From the NCBI GenBank assembly GCA_003241175.1, contig QFOI01000038.1:1-16060 (forward strand): 16,060 bases of DNA, written 5' to 3'. The notes beneath the pieces were generated by a model. That model was given only the letters and a program-made list of their open reading frames with translations, made no database searches and had not been told where the DNA came from. Below are positions 7,196 through 15,571 of the stretch, in pieces (the stretch's first letter is position 1; each line of letters opens with the position of its first letter). This DNA comes from Pseudopedobacter saltans. Lineage in GTDB: Bacteria > Bacteroidota > Bacteroidia > Chitinophagales > Chitinophagaceae. The position numbers and the translations under genes are program-made.

Positions 7196-9967
7196 CTAAC
7201 CAACTAATTGTTTGTGCGGCGGTTGGAATTTAGTCAAATCGATACCTACAACAGCATCTCTGTACTCTTCGATTGTTGGAATACGTCCCAATATCGCAGA
7301 CAATACAACAACTGGCGTAGATGCCAATAATGATTCACCTTTTTTGCGATCAGAATCTTCAACCACACGACCTTGGAACAAACGTGTAGATGTCGCCAAT
7401 ACAGTGTCACCTTTTGCCGCTTTTTCTTGGTTACCCATACAAAGGTTACAACCTGGGCGTTCCAAATACATCATATTTTCGTATTCTGTACGAGCTGCGT
7501 TTTTAGGCGCTTGGTCGTTGAATTCAAATCCAGAATATTTTTCCAAAAGTTCCCAGTCGCCTTCTGCTTTCAACTCGTCGATGATATTGTAAGTAGGCGC
7601 AGCAACAACCAATGGTGCGTTAAATTCCACTTTACCTTTTTGGTCTTCCAGATTGCGCAACATTTTGGAAACGATTTTCAAATCACCTTTGTGCACCATA
7701 CAAGAACCTACGAAACCTAGATCCACTTTTTTATCGCCACCATAATAAGTCAAATCACGGATTGTGTCGTGCGTATAACGTTTGGATACATCCGCATTAT
7801 TAACGTCTGGATCCGCAATCATTGGTTCATCAATGATGTCAAGATTAACTTCTAGTTCAGCGTAGTATTTAGCGTTTTCGTCAGGTGTCAAAGCAGGTTT
7901 TTCGCCTGTTTTTATTTCTTCAATACGTTTGTTTGCTTTGTTGATAAGACCTTGAAGAACCTCATTTTTGTTGTCCATTCCTTTGTCAATCATAATTTGG
8001 ATTCTGCTTTTCGCAATTTCCAAAGATTTAATCAAAGTATCATCTTGAGAAATACAGATAGAAGCTTTCGCTTTCATTTCCGCTGTCCAGTCTGTAAATG
8101 TGAACGCTTGGTCAGCCAAAAGTGTTCCAATATGAACCTCGATGATTCTACCTTGGAAAACATTTTCTCCACCAAATTTTTTCAACATTTGCGCTTGTGT
8201 CGCGTGTACCACGTCACGGAAATCCATATAATCTTTCATTTCACCTTTGAAAGTTACTTTGACAGATTCAGGAATTGGCATAGATGCTTCACCTGTAGCC
8301 AAAGCCAAGGCAACCGTACCAGAATCGGCACCGAAAGCCACTCCTTTGGACATTCTTGTATGAGAGTCACCACCGATAATGATTGCCCATTCGTCAATCG
8401 TGATATCGTTCAATACTTTGTGAATAACGTCCGTCATTGCAGGATAAACACCTTTTGGATCACGACCTGTAATCAAACCAAAGTCATTCATAAATTTCAT
8501 CAATCGTGGAATATTAGCTTGTGCTTTTTTGTCCCAAACAGATGCCGTATGGCAACCTGATTGGTAAGCACCATCAACGATTGGAGAAATAACGGTCGCC
8601 GCCATAGATTCCAATTCTTGTGAAGTCATCAAACCCGTAGTGTCCTGAGAACCTACGATATTAACTTCCACACGAACGTCAGAACCTGCGTGTAAAATTT
8701 TACCTGGAGTTACACCAACTGCGTGTTTGTTGAATATTTTTTCAACAGCAGTCAGACCTTGACCTTCAATCGTGATTTCTTTGGAAGGTGCAAATACAAC
8801 CGGAGCTGTAATGCCCAAAGTTTTTGCAGCGAAAGTTTGGATTTTTTTACCAAATACAATCGCATAGGAACCTTTGGCTTTGATAAATTCCAATTTCTGT
8901 GGCGTCAATGCTTTAGAAATATCAATTAGTTCTTTATCGCCGTTGTATAATTTTTTCTTTTTCGTATTGATGGTCAAAACAGTTCCTGTCTCAACAGAAT
9001 AAGCTTGTTCCAATACGGGTTCGCCTTTTTCATTGCGAACAACATTGCCATCCGCATCGTGCTTTTTAACCCAGTTCTTCAAATCCAAACCAATACCACC
9101 AGTTACGTCAACAGTCGTTAAGAAGATAGGAGAGATGCCGTTGGTACCACCCACAATCGGTGCAATATTTACAAAAGGAACATAAGGACTTGCTTGTTTA
9201 CCTGTCCAAAGCGCCACATTGTTCACGCCGGACATACGAGAAGAACCCACGCCCATCGTGCCTTTTTCCGCAATCAACATCACGCTTGCATCGGGATGCA
9301 AAGTTTGTAATGCTTTAATTTCTGCTTGCGCTTCTGGCGTGATCATACATTTGCCGTGCAATTCACGGTCAGAACGAGAGTGCGCTTGGTTACCCGGAGA
9401 CAACAAATCCGTAGAAATATCACCTTCTGCGGCGATAAAAGTAACGACTTTGATTTCTTCAGGAACTTCCGGTAATTCTGTGAAAAACTCTGCTTTCGCA
9501 TAGCTTTCCAATATGTCTTTGGCAATAGGATTGCCACTGTTATAAGCTTCTTTCAGACGATCTGTATCTGCGTCGTAAAGGAAAACCTGTGTTTTCAATA
9601 CTTTGGCTGCTTCTTCGGCAATGGATACATCTTCACCCAAAGCCAAATCGAGCAATACCTTAATAGATGGACCGCCTTTCATATGAGACAACAACTCAAA
9701 AGCAAAAGTTGGCGTAATCTCAGCCACAACCGACTGTCCCAAAATAATTTCTTTCAAAAATTCCGCTTTCACACCGGCCGCAGGAGTTGTTCCAGGCAAT
9801 GTGTTATACACAAAAAACTGGATGGAATCTTTTCTGTTAGGGTTGTTGATGTCTTTGATTTGTGCGATAATTTCGCTTTCTAATTCTGCACCGTCAATTG
9901 GTTTAGGGTGTAATCCTTGACTTTTTCTTTCTTCGATCTCTTTGAGATAATCGTTGTATGTATTCAT
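7196..9967 (-). CDS. acnB: Aconitate hydratase B (2-methylisocitrate dehydratase class)
   Basis: A 923-residue AcnB-type [4Fe-4S] enzyme of the TCA cycle; the class can also act on 2-methylisocitrate. The N-terminus (DYLKEIEERKSQGLHPKPID) is the HEAT-like AcnB domain, followed by the swivel domain with GVGSSRMSGVNN and the catalytic domains. Cluster ligands are C756 (GSCMVHKGD), C840 and C843 (PGCNLCMGNQ). It is longer than the E. coli enzyme (865). Part of the excess lies between the first and second ligand cysteines, which are 84 residues apart here against 59 in E. coli, while the C-terminal tail is shorter. The ATG at 9965-9967 is preceded by a good promoter about 100 bases upstream. No prpB or prpC is nearby, so a methylcitrate-cycle role is not supported by context. 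Confidence 0.97.
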   Translation of the reverse strand: MNTYNDYLKEIEERKSQGLHPKPIDGAELESEIIAQIKDINNPNRKDSIQFFVYNTLPGTTPAAGVKAEFLKEIILGQSVVAEITPTFAFELLSHMKGGPSIKVLLDLALGEDVSIAEEAAKVLKTQVFLYDADTDRLKEAYNSGNPIAKDILESYAKAEFFTELPEVPEEIKVVTFIAAEGDISTDLLSPGNQAHSRSDRELHGKCMITPEAQAEIKALQTLHPDASVMLIAEKGTMGVGSSRMSGVNNVALWTGKQASPYVPFVNIAPIVGGTNGISPIFLTTVDVTGGIGLDLKNWVKKHDADGNVVRNEKGEPVLEQAYSVETGTVLTINTKKKKLYNGDKELIDISKALTPQKLEFIKAKGSYAIVFGKKIQTFAAKTLGITAPVVFAPSKEITIEGQGLTAVEKIFNKHAVGVTPGKILHAGSDVRVEVNIVGSQDTTGLMTSQELESMAATVISPIVDGAYQSGCHTASVWDKKAQANIPRLMKFMNDFGLITGRDPKGVYPAMTDVIHKVLNDITIDEWAIIIGGDSHTRMSKGVAFGADSGTVALALATGEASMPIPESVKVTFKGEMKDYMDFRDVVHATQAQMLKKFGGENVFQGRIIEVHIGTLLADQAFTFTDWTAEMKAKASICISQDDTLIKSLEIAKSRIQIMIDKGMDNKNEVLQGLINKANKRIEEIKTGEKPALTPDENAKYYAELEVNLDIIDEPMIADPDVNNADVSKRYTHDTIRDLTYYGGDKKVDLGFVGSCMVHKGDLKIVSKMLRNLEDQKGKVEFNAPLVVAAPTYNIIDELKAEGDWELLEKYSGFEFNDQAPKNAARTEYENMMYLERPGCNLCMGNQEKAAKGDTVLATSTRLFQGRVVEDSDRKKGESLLASTPVVVLSAILGRIPTIEEYRDAVVGIDLTKFQPPHKQLVG

Positions 9968-10297
9968 AATAAATTAAGCGTCCTTTCGATATTGTTTTTA
10001 AAGTAGCGATTCAACCATCAATTCATGCATTGAAAACCATGATTGTTTAAGTGAGCTAAAGTTTGACAAAGTTAAGACAAAACAATTGTTAATCAATTTG
10101 AAAATGGCATAAAATTGGCTGAATTGGCGAAAATGCTTACGATCGTTATTTTTTTACAATAATTTTAAATTGACTTTAACTTTAGAATTAGATTTTAGTC
10201 TATGAATATAGCGTTTTTGACGTGAAAATGTTTCTTTCATTGTGTAAAAGACTATTTTTATCACAAATTTTCAGAAAAATTAAGACAATACTACAAT
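9968..10297. other. Divergent intergenic region between acnB and the S41 protease
   Basis: This 330-base A+T-rich gap separates the two transcription directions. The acnB promoter is at 10067-10097. For the protease gene I find only one-off matches to TAnnTTTG (for example TATTTTTA near 10253) without a properly spaced TTG, so its promoter is not assigned. No ORF, repeat or RNA gene is visible. Confidence 0.6.
10067..10097 (-). promoter_or_regulatory. Promoter of acnB
   Basis: On the minus strand: ATTG (10094-10097), exactly 19 bases, then TAACTTTG (10067-10074), a full match to the Bacteroidota -33/-7 consensus and spacing. It implies a 5' leader of roughly 90 bases before the acnB start, which is enough room for post-transcriptional control. 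Confidence 0.75.
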
Positions 10298-11959
10298 ATG
10301 AAAAATGTCATTAAGAAAACTGTTTTAGGGGCATTGGCTTCCGGGTTATTGTTATTAGCTTGTAGCAAAAAAGATGTGCCTACTACAACAGGGACAACAA
10401 CAAGTACTTCTGTTACCGATCAATTACTGGATTCAATTTTCTTGTATGCCAAACAATTGTATTTATGGTATGATCAATTGCCCGATTCATCAATATTTAA
10501 ACCTAGACAATACAATACAGGATCAGGAACAGATTCTGCCAAAGGATCACAGGAAATTTTTGCATTATCTAGATATGCTATTAACCCTACTACAGGAAAG
10601 TCGTATGAGTATTATACTGCAGACACATCAGACACTAAATATTCATTTTTAGAAAGTAAAAATGCTGATTTAAATGGCGGAAGTGTAGGATTGAAAAGTA
10701 ATGTAACTTTATTGGGGTGGGGAAATGATTTAGGTACTGCATATCCTGTTTTTATTTCGGATAGTATTTTTGCATTCAGGTTGTTTTTTCAAAATGGACC
10801 AGCTTACAATGCGGGTTTAAGGCGTGGAAACTGTTATGTAACTGCAGTTAATGGAAAAAAGTTCAGCTACAATAATTCTAACGATATAACTTACCTGAAT
10901 AATGCACTAAATGCCAGTTCTATTAGTTTGACTTATTTTGATACATTGAATGCTACACATACCGTATCACTTACACAGACACGTTATTCGTCAAATCCTA
11001 TTTTTGCTGATACGGTATTGACTGTGGGGAGCAAAAAAATTGGATATATAGCGTTATTGAATTTTGCTGATCCGGATATACTTTCTACTAATTTAAAAAA
11101 TGCATTTACAGCTTTTAGCAATTCAGGCATTACCAATCTTATTGTTGATTTGAGATACAATGGAGGTGGTTATGTTGAATCAAGTGAGCAGTTGGCTAAT
11201 TTAATCGCTCCAAGTTCATTGAATGGAAAAACCATGTTCACTGAAAATTATAACACGCTAATGCAAAATGGCAATGCGACTATTTTGAAGCAAATTCCTC
11301 AAGAAGATAATCCATCTAAATCTTATTATGATTATTCTTGGAAGACTTCCGATTTGACATATAAGTTCAGCTCTTCTGATGGTGTAGGATTAAGTGTTAG
11401 TAATGTTTGTTTTATAGTTAGTAGTGGAACTGCTTCAGCGAGTGAGCTGCTAATTAACAATTTGTCTCCATATATGAATGTGCAGTTAATTGGAACTACT
11501 TTAACTTCTTCAAGTAACTTACCTGCGACCACTACGACGTATGGTAAGCCTGTTGGTTTTTTTGCTATTCCTATTGGTAGTTATGATGTTTATCTTTCTG
11601 AATTTGAATCTAGAAATAGTAATAATGTGGCTGTTTCATATAGTGGTATGACTTGCAATATAACAGATTGGGATGATTTGACACATAATTTTGGTGATCA
11701 TAGAGAAGATGCTATTGCACAAGCTATCAATTACATATCAAATGGATCATATTTGACGACATCAAGGTATATTGGTTCAAAATCAACTGTAAATTCATCA
11801 AGTAACATATTGAAAACATACATGTCCACAACACGAGGTATAAGTAGCTCTTCTTCATCTACCGTCGGATTTCAAGCTTTAAAGGCTTTCAATACAATTA
11901 CAAATCCTGTCCAAAAAGGTATGATCGAAAATTTTAAAACAATGAAAAGAATGCAATAA
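10298..11959 (+). CDS. S41-family (C-terminal processing protease-like) lipoprotein
   Basis: A 553-residue secreted serine protease. The N-terminus is a lipoprotein signal: KK, a hydrophobic stretch, then LLLAC with lipidated C22. A Thr/Ser-rich linker (29-40) is followed by an S41 N-terminal region (about 40-120), a PDZ-like domain (about 125-230, containing the GPAYNAGLRRGN segment) and the S41 catalytic domain (about 245-480). The latter has DLRYNGGG (284-291) and GTASASE (377-383), in which S380 aligns with the catalytic serine of Prc/CtpA. The general base would be K417 in YGKPVG. S380-K417 spacing is 37 residues, against 25 in E. coli Prc, because of a Ser/Thr-rich loop (about 401-413). 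The C-terminal 70 residues are Ser-rich and not assigned. A strong terminator follows. The substrate is unknown. Confidence 0.88.
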   Translation: MKNVIKKTVLGALASGLLLLACSKKDVPTTTGTTTSTSVTDQLLDSIFLYAKQLYLWYDQLPDSSIFKPRQYNTGSGTDSAKGSQEIFALSRYAINPTTGKSYEYYTADTSDTKYSFLESKNADLNGGSVGLKSNVTLLGWGNDLGTAYPVFISDSIFAFRLFFQNGPAYNAGLRRGNCYVTAVNGKKFSYNNSNDITYLNNALNASSISLTYFDTLNATHTVSLTQTRYSSNPIFADTVLTVGSKKIGYIALLNFADPDILSTNLKNAFTAFSNSGITNLIVDLRYNGGGYVESSEQLANLIAPSSLNGKTMFTENYNTLMQNGNATILKQIPQEDNPSKSYYDYSWKTSDLTYKFSSSDGVGLSVSNVCFIVSSGTASASELLINNLSPYMNVQLIGTTLTSSSNLPATTTTYGKPVGFFAIPIGSYDVYLSEFESRNSNNVAVSYSGMTCNITDWDDLTHNFGDHREDAIAQAINYISNGSYLTTSRYIGSKSTVNSSSNILKTYMSTTRGISSSSSSTVGFQALKAFNTITNPVQKGMIENFKTMKRMQ

Positions 11960-11980
11960 ACCAAAGCTTTTCTCAAAAGA

Positions 11981-12013
11981 AAAACCTTCCAGCTTCTGTT
12001 TGGAAGGTTTTTT
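11981..12013 (+). terminator. Intrinsic terminator after the S41 protease gene
   Basis: A 10-base perfect stem AAAACCTTCC (11981-11990) / GGAAGGTTTT (12002-12011) with an 11-base loop and a run of six T at the end. It lies 21 bases after the stop codon and separates the protease from the glycosidase operon. Confidence 0.9.
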
Positions 12014-12015
12014 AT

Positions 12016-12027
12016 GCAATCGATTGC
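12016..12027. promoter_or_regulatory. Perfect 12-base palindrome upstream of the glycosidase operon
   Basis: GCAATCGATTGC is perfectly self-complementary and lies 66 bases before the GH2 start, just after the terminator. It could be an operator half-site pair, but a single 12-base palindrome may also occur by chance. No clear TAnnTTTG promoter was found in this gap. Confidence 0.25.
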
Positions 12028-12093
12028 TTTTTGCCTTCACAAGGTATGATTGGAAAAAAAACAATATCTTGTTAGCCCAATACAATTTTTGCT

Positions 12094-14136
12094 ATGTCGA
12101 GGCTTTTCTATTTGTTATTGTTTTTTTCAGTTACTTGTCCATTTGCAAATTCACAGTCTTTAAGAAACGTACATTCTTTCAATCAAGGTTGGCAATTTGT
12201 GAAAAATGGAAATACTGATGCTTCCACCAATTGGGAAAATGTGGAGCTGCCTCACACTTTTAATAAAGACGATATGCAGCAAGGAAAAAATTATTACACG
12301 GGTGATGCTACCTATCGAAAGATTTTTAACCTTCCTGATTCTTTAAGAAGCAAGCATATTTTTCTTCGTTTTCATGGTGTGGGACAGGTCGCCAAGCTTT
12401 ATATCAATGGGAAATATATTGGACAACACAAAGGGGCTTATACAGCTTTTGCATTTGAAATTACAAATTCAATTTCTTCTAAAGGCCCAGATACTATTTT
12501 GGTTAAAGTGAATAATGCTGTCAACAAAGAAATCATTCCTGTCAATATGAATCTTTTTCCTGTTTATGGTGGAATTTACAGAGATGTGGACTTGATTACG
12601 ACAAACGCTATCCATTTTGAGGTAACGGATTATGCTTCACCAGGCATTTACATAAAACAAAAAACAGGAAAGAAAAATGCTCAAGTTTATGTTTTAGCTA
12701 AAGTGGAAAATAAAGAAGCGAAACCAGAACTTATTGGTGTGAGAAACAATGTATATAACCAAAAAGGTGAATTTGTATTGTCTCAAGAAAGAACACATTG
12801 GGTGTATCCTCAAGGCACTTTATGGGCTTATGATACTATAAAAATTGAGAATCTGCATCTATGGAATGGTATCAGAGATCCTTATCTGTACACTATCCGA
12901 ACTTCCATTTTCCGAAAAGGAGAAGAAATTGATCGTATAGTTCAACCGTTGGGACTTAGAAATATTGAGTTGAAAGCGGGAGATGGTGTTTATCTCAATG
13001 ATGTTAAATATCCTATGTATGGTGTGTCGCGTCATCAGGACTGGTTAGGTTATGGAAGCGCGCTCAGTAAGGCACAACATTTACAGGATTTTCTTACGAT
13101 TCGAGAAATGGGAGCAACGACAGTTCGTTTGGCTCATTATCCGCAGGATGATTATGTGTACAAGTTGGCAGATTCTTTGGGGATTCTTATTTGGTCCGAA
13201 ATTCCATTTGTCAATGCAACTTCTTTGGAAGAATCTGACAATGCACATGAACAGCTTGTTTCTATGATTAGGCAGATGGGCAACCATCCCTCTGTTTACA
13301 TGTGGGGATTGCACAATGAAGTATATTCTAAAGCCAAAGATGGACATGTTCCCGTATTGACAAGAGAACTGAATGATATTGCCAAATCTGAGGATCCTGA
13401 TAGACCGACAATCTCTACAAGTGGTTACGGTGAGATTGATCGTCCATCCAATTTGGCTGGTGATGTACAAGGCATAAATCGTTACTACGGTTGGTATGAA
13501 GGCAAAATGGAAGATTTGGATAAATGGGGTGACTATTTGAAAAAATCATTTCCGTCCTATAAAGTGATGTTGGCGGAATATGGGGCTGACGCCAATATAG
13601 ATCAACATGTAGATACTCTGATAGATGTGGCTTCCATTGATCCTGTCAACGGGCAGTTTTATCCGGAAGAGTATCAAACAGAAACACATATTCAGCAATG
13701 GGCAGCTATCCAAAAACATCCTTCCATATTGGCTTCTTATGTTTGGAATATGTTTGAGTTTGCCGTTCCTGGTTGGAGCCGAGGAGGTATTCCAGCTAGA
13801 AATTTAAAAGGTTTGATCACTTTTGACAGAAAAAGAAAAAAGGATGCTTTTTATTGGTACAAAGCCAATTGGAATCCCGAACCTATGTTGTATTTGGCAG
13901 AACGTCGTGATAGTCTGCGAACTCAACAAGTGACAAAAATTCAGACATTTTCCAATCTTAAAAATATAAGTATTTCCTTGAATGGAAAAGAATTGAAAGT
14001 TGAACAAGGCGTAAATGATAAACATTGGATTGTTACAAATGTTTCGCTTCATAAAGGAAAAAATGAGATACAAGCTAAGGGACAAACGTCCAATGGTAAG
14101 TGGATAAAAGATGCGATGAATTGGTGGTTAAAATAG
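12094..14136 (+). CDS. Glycoside hydrolase family 2 protein (beta-galactosidase-like)
   Basis: A 680-residue exported retaining glycosidase of GH2. Residues 1-20 are a signal peptide ending near NSQ. The sugar-binding jelly-roll domain spans about 22-170 (it contains GVGQVAKLYINGKYIG and PVYGGIYRDV), the Ig-like domain about 172-290, and the TIM barrel about 292-595. The predicted acid/base is E409 (GLHNE, 405-409) and the nucleophile E495 (LAEYGAD). A C-terminal beta domain of about 85 residues (LNGKEL motif) resembles those found on Bacteroidota GH2 enzymes. An N-x-K-G segment (N570, K572) resembles the uronate-reading motif of beta-glucuronidases, but similar residues occur in beta-galactosidases, so the sugar is not settled. 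The context with two fucosidases, 7 bases from the next gene, favours a galactose-containing fucosylated substrate. Confidence 0.92.
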   Translation: MSRLFYLLLFFSVTCPFANSQSLRNVHSFNQGWQFVKNGNTDASTNWENVELPHTFNKDDMQQGKNYYTGDATYRKIFNLPDSLRSKHIFLRFHGVGQVAKLYINGKYIGQHKGAYTAFAFEITNSISSKGPDTILVKVNNAVNKEIIPVNMNLFPVYGGIYRDVDLITTNAIHFEVTDYASPGIYIKQKTGKKNAQVYVLAKVENKEAKPELIGVRNNVYNQKGEFVLSQERTHWVYPQGTLWAYDTIKIENLHLWNGIRDPYLYTIRTSIFRKGEEIDRIVQPLGLRNIELKAGDGVYLNDVKYPMYGVSRHQDWLGYGSALSKAQHLQDFLTIREMGATTVRLAHYPQDDYVYKLADSLGILIWSEIPFVNATSLEESDNAHEQLVSMIRQMGNHPSVYMWGLHNEVYSKAKDGHVPVLTRELNDIAKSEDPDRPTISTSGYGEIDRPSNLAGDVQGINRYYGWYEGKMEDLDKWGDYLKKSFPSYKVMLAEYGADANIDQHVDTLIDVASIDPVNGQFYPEEYQTETHIQQWAAIQKHPSILASYVWNMFEFAVPGWSRGGIPARNLKGLITFDRKRKKDAFYWYKANWNPEPMLYLAERRDSLRTQQVTKIQTFSNLKNISISLNGKELKVEQGVNDKHWIVTNVSLHKGKNEIQAKGQTSNGKWIKDAMNWWLK

Positions 14137-14143
14137 TCTTGTT

Positions 14144-15571
14144 ATGAAACGTTATATTCTTTTTTTTGTGCTTTTTACTATGTGTACTATTGTTCATGGA
14201 CAAGTTAGAAAAGATTCTGTCCCGTTACAGCATGGTGCTCATCGTGTGGGACGTCGTACAGATGTAGATATGCAAAAATGGAGGGATTACGGATTGGGTC
14301 AATTTATACATTTGGGATTGTATGCCATTTTGCGTGGAGAATACAATGGCATGGCTTATCCAGGCGCTTCAGAATGGATTCGGTCTTGGAACAAATTACC
14401 CAATAGTGTTTACGATTCTTTGTACAAACAATTTAATCCTTCCAAACTAGATCCTGATGCTTGGGCGACAATGGCTAAGCAAATGGGCGTTAAATACGTG
14501 ACAATAACAACTAGGCATCATGATGGTTTTTGTTTGTGGCCGAGTAAGTTTTCAGACTATACTATAACACAATCACCATACAAAAAAGATATTATCGGTC
14601 CATTAGTGAAGGCTTACAACAAAGCGGGTATTGATGTTTATCTTTATTATTCTATTTTGGACTGGCATAGTAAAGATTGGCGTTATAGTTTGAAGACTTC
14701 AGAAGATACAGTAGCTTTTAATCGTTTTAAAGTTTTTGTAAAAAATCAGCTAACAGAATTATTAACGGATTATCCAACTGTAAAAGGTTTTTGGTTTGAT
14801 GGTACTTGGGATAAGAGTTGGGCAAGTGCTGCTAATGCTCCTTTTACGGATTCACTTGAAAGATATTTGAAAGAAATTCATCCTGGTTTGATTGCTGGTG
14901 GGCGTTATCGAGTGGATGAGACGGGGCACAGACATGACGATGCTAATGGTAATTTGATGGGCGATTATGCTCAGGGATGGGAACGAAAAATTCCCAAAGA
15001 TTTCGAAGAGACAAAAGGACGTGATTGGGATTGCGATATGACCTTTGGCGAAAATGGTTGGGGTTATCAGAAAAAATGGCTTGGACATTGGAAAACAACC
15101 AATGAACTATTGGAAATGATGGCAAAAAGTAATGCTCTAGATGGAAATTTTGTGTTGAATTTTGGGCCAATACCAGATGGTACTTTGCGTAAGGAAGAAG
15201 TAAAAGCCGCTGAAGAAATAGGTAATTGGATGAAGACAAATGGTAGTGCTATTTATGGTGCTAACTATACAGGTTGGGAAAAAGAAGATTGGGGCTATTC
15301 AACTATAAACAACGATAGCACTAAAGCCTATTTGATAGTTTTTAATGTGCCTGTTTCAAACAAAATAAGAGTCCTTACTCGAAAAACGCAAAGAATAAAA
15401 AGGGCTTGTTTTGTTGCTCAACAAAATCGGGGTCTTACCATATCAGATTTGGATTATGGTTACAAGGAAATTGCCATTCCTCAAAAAACATACACTTCTC
15501 CCTTTGTTATAGTATTGGATATTATAAATACAACGGCTGAAAAACGTCAAGAAAACAAAGCAAATATGTAA
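14144..15571 (+). CDS. Alpha-L-fucosidase, GH29 (first copy)
   Basis: A 475-residue exported enzyme that removes terminal alpha-L-fucose by a retaining mechanism. Residues 1-20 form a signal peptide ending VHGQ. The GH29 barrel shows QFIHLGLYA (53-61), HHDGF (125-129) and FWFDGTWD (216-223), in which D219 is the predicted nucleophile. E280, in WERKIP, is a candidate acid/base but its position differs between GH29 subgroups. Later segments WDCDMTFGENGWGY (295-308) and LDGNFVLNFGPIPDG (332-346) are typical. The common H-W-G motif reads H-L-G here (56-58). A small C-terminal beta domain follows from about 375. It starts 7 bases after GH2 and its TAA overlaps the next ATG by one base, so the genes form one operon. 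Confidence 0.93.
   Translation: MKRYILFFVLFTMCTIVHGQVRKDSVPLQHGAHRVGRRTDVDMQKWRDYGLGQFIHLGLYAILRGEYNGMAYPGASEWIRSWNKLPNSVYDSLYKQFNPSKLDPDAWATMAKQMGVKYVTITTRHHDGFCLWPSKFSDYTITQSPYKKDIIGPLVKAYNKAGIDVYLYYSILDWHSKDWRYSLKTSEDTVAFNRFKVFVKNQLTELLTDYPTVKGFWFDGTWDKSWASAANAPFTDSLERYLKEIHPGLIAGGRYRVDETGHRHDDANGNLMGDYAQGWERKIPKDFEETKGRDWDCDMTFGENGWGYQKKWLGHWKTTNELLEMMAKSNALDGNFVLNFGPIPDGTLRKEEVKAAEEIGNWMKTNGSAIYGANYTGWEKEDWGYSTINNDSTKAYLIVFNVPVSNKIRVLTRKTQRIKRACFVAQQNRGLTISDLDYGYKEIAIPQKTYTSPFVIVLDIINTTAEKRQENKANM

Noticed and set aside
7952..8560. A 202-codon plus-strand open frame inside acnB
   Set aside because: It lies fully antisense to a certain gene, has a Phe/His/Arg-rich composition typical of a complement-strand shadow, and shows no recognisable domain or start context.
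10100..10297. Promoter for the S41 protease gene
   Set aside because: TAACTTTA, TAGATTTT and TATTTTTA each miss the -7 consensus by one base and none has a TTG at the right distance, so none was assigned.
11470..11560. S41 protease lacking its catalytic lysine
   Set aside because: At first IGTT seemed to replace the lysine region, but aligning on the YGKP motif places K417 as the base after a loop insertion, so the dyad appears intact.
13081..13470. A 129-codon minus-strand open frame inside the GH2 gene
   Set aside because: Antisense shadow of the GH2 catalytic barrel, with no independent support.
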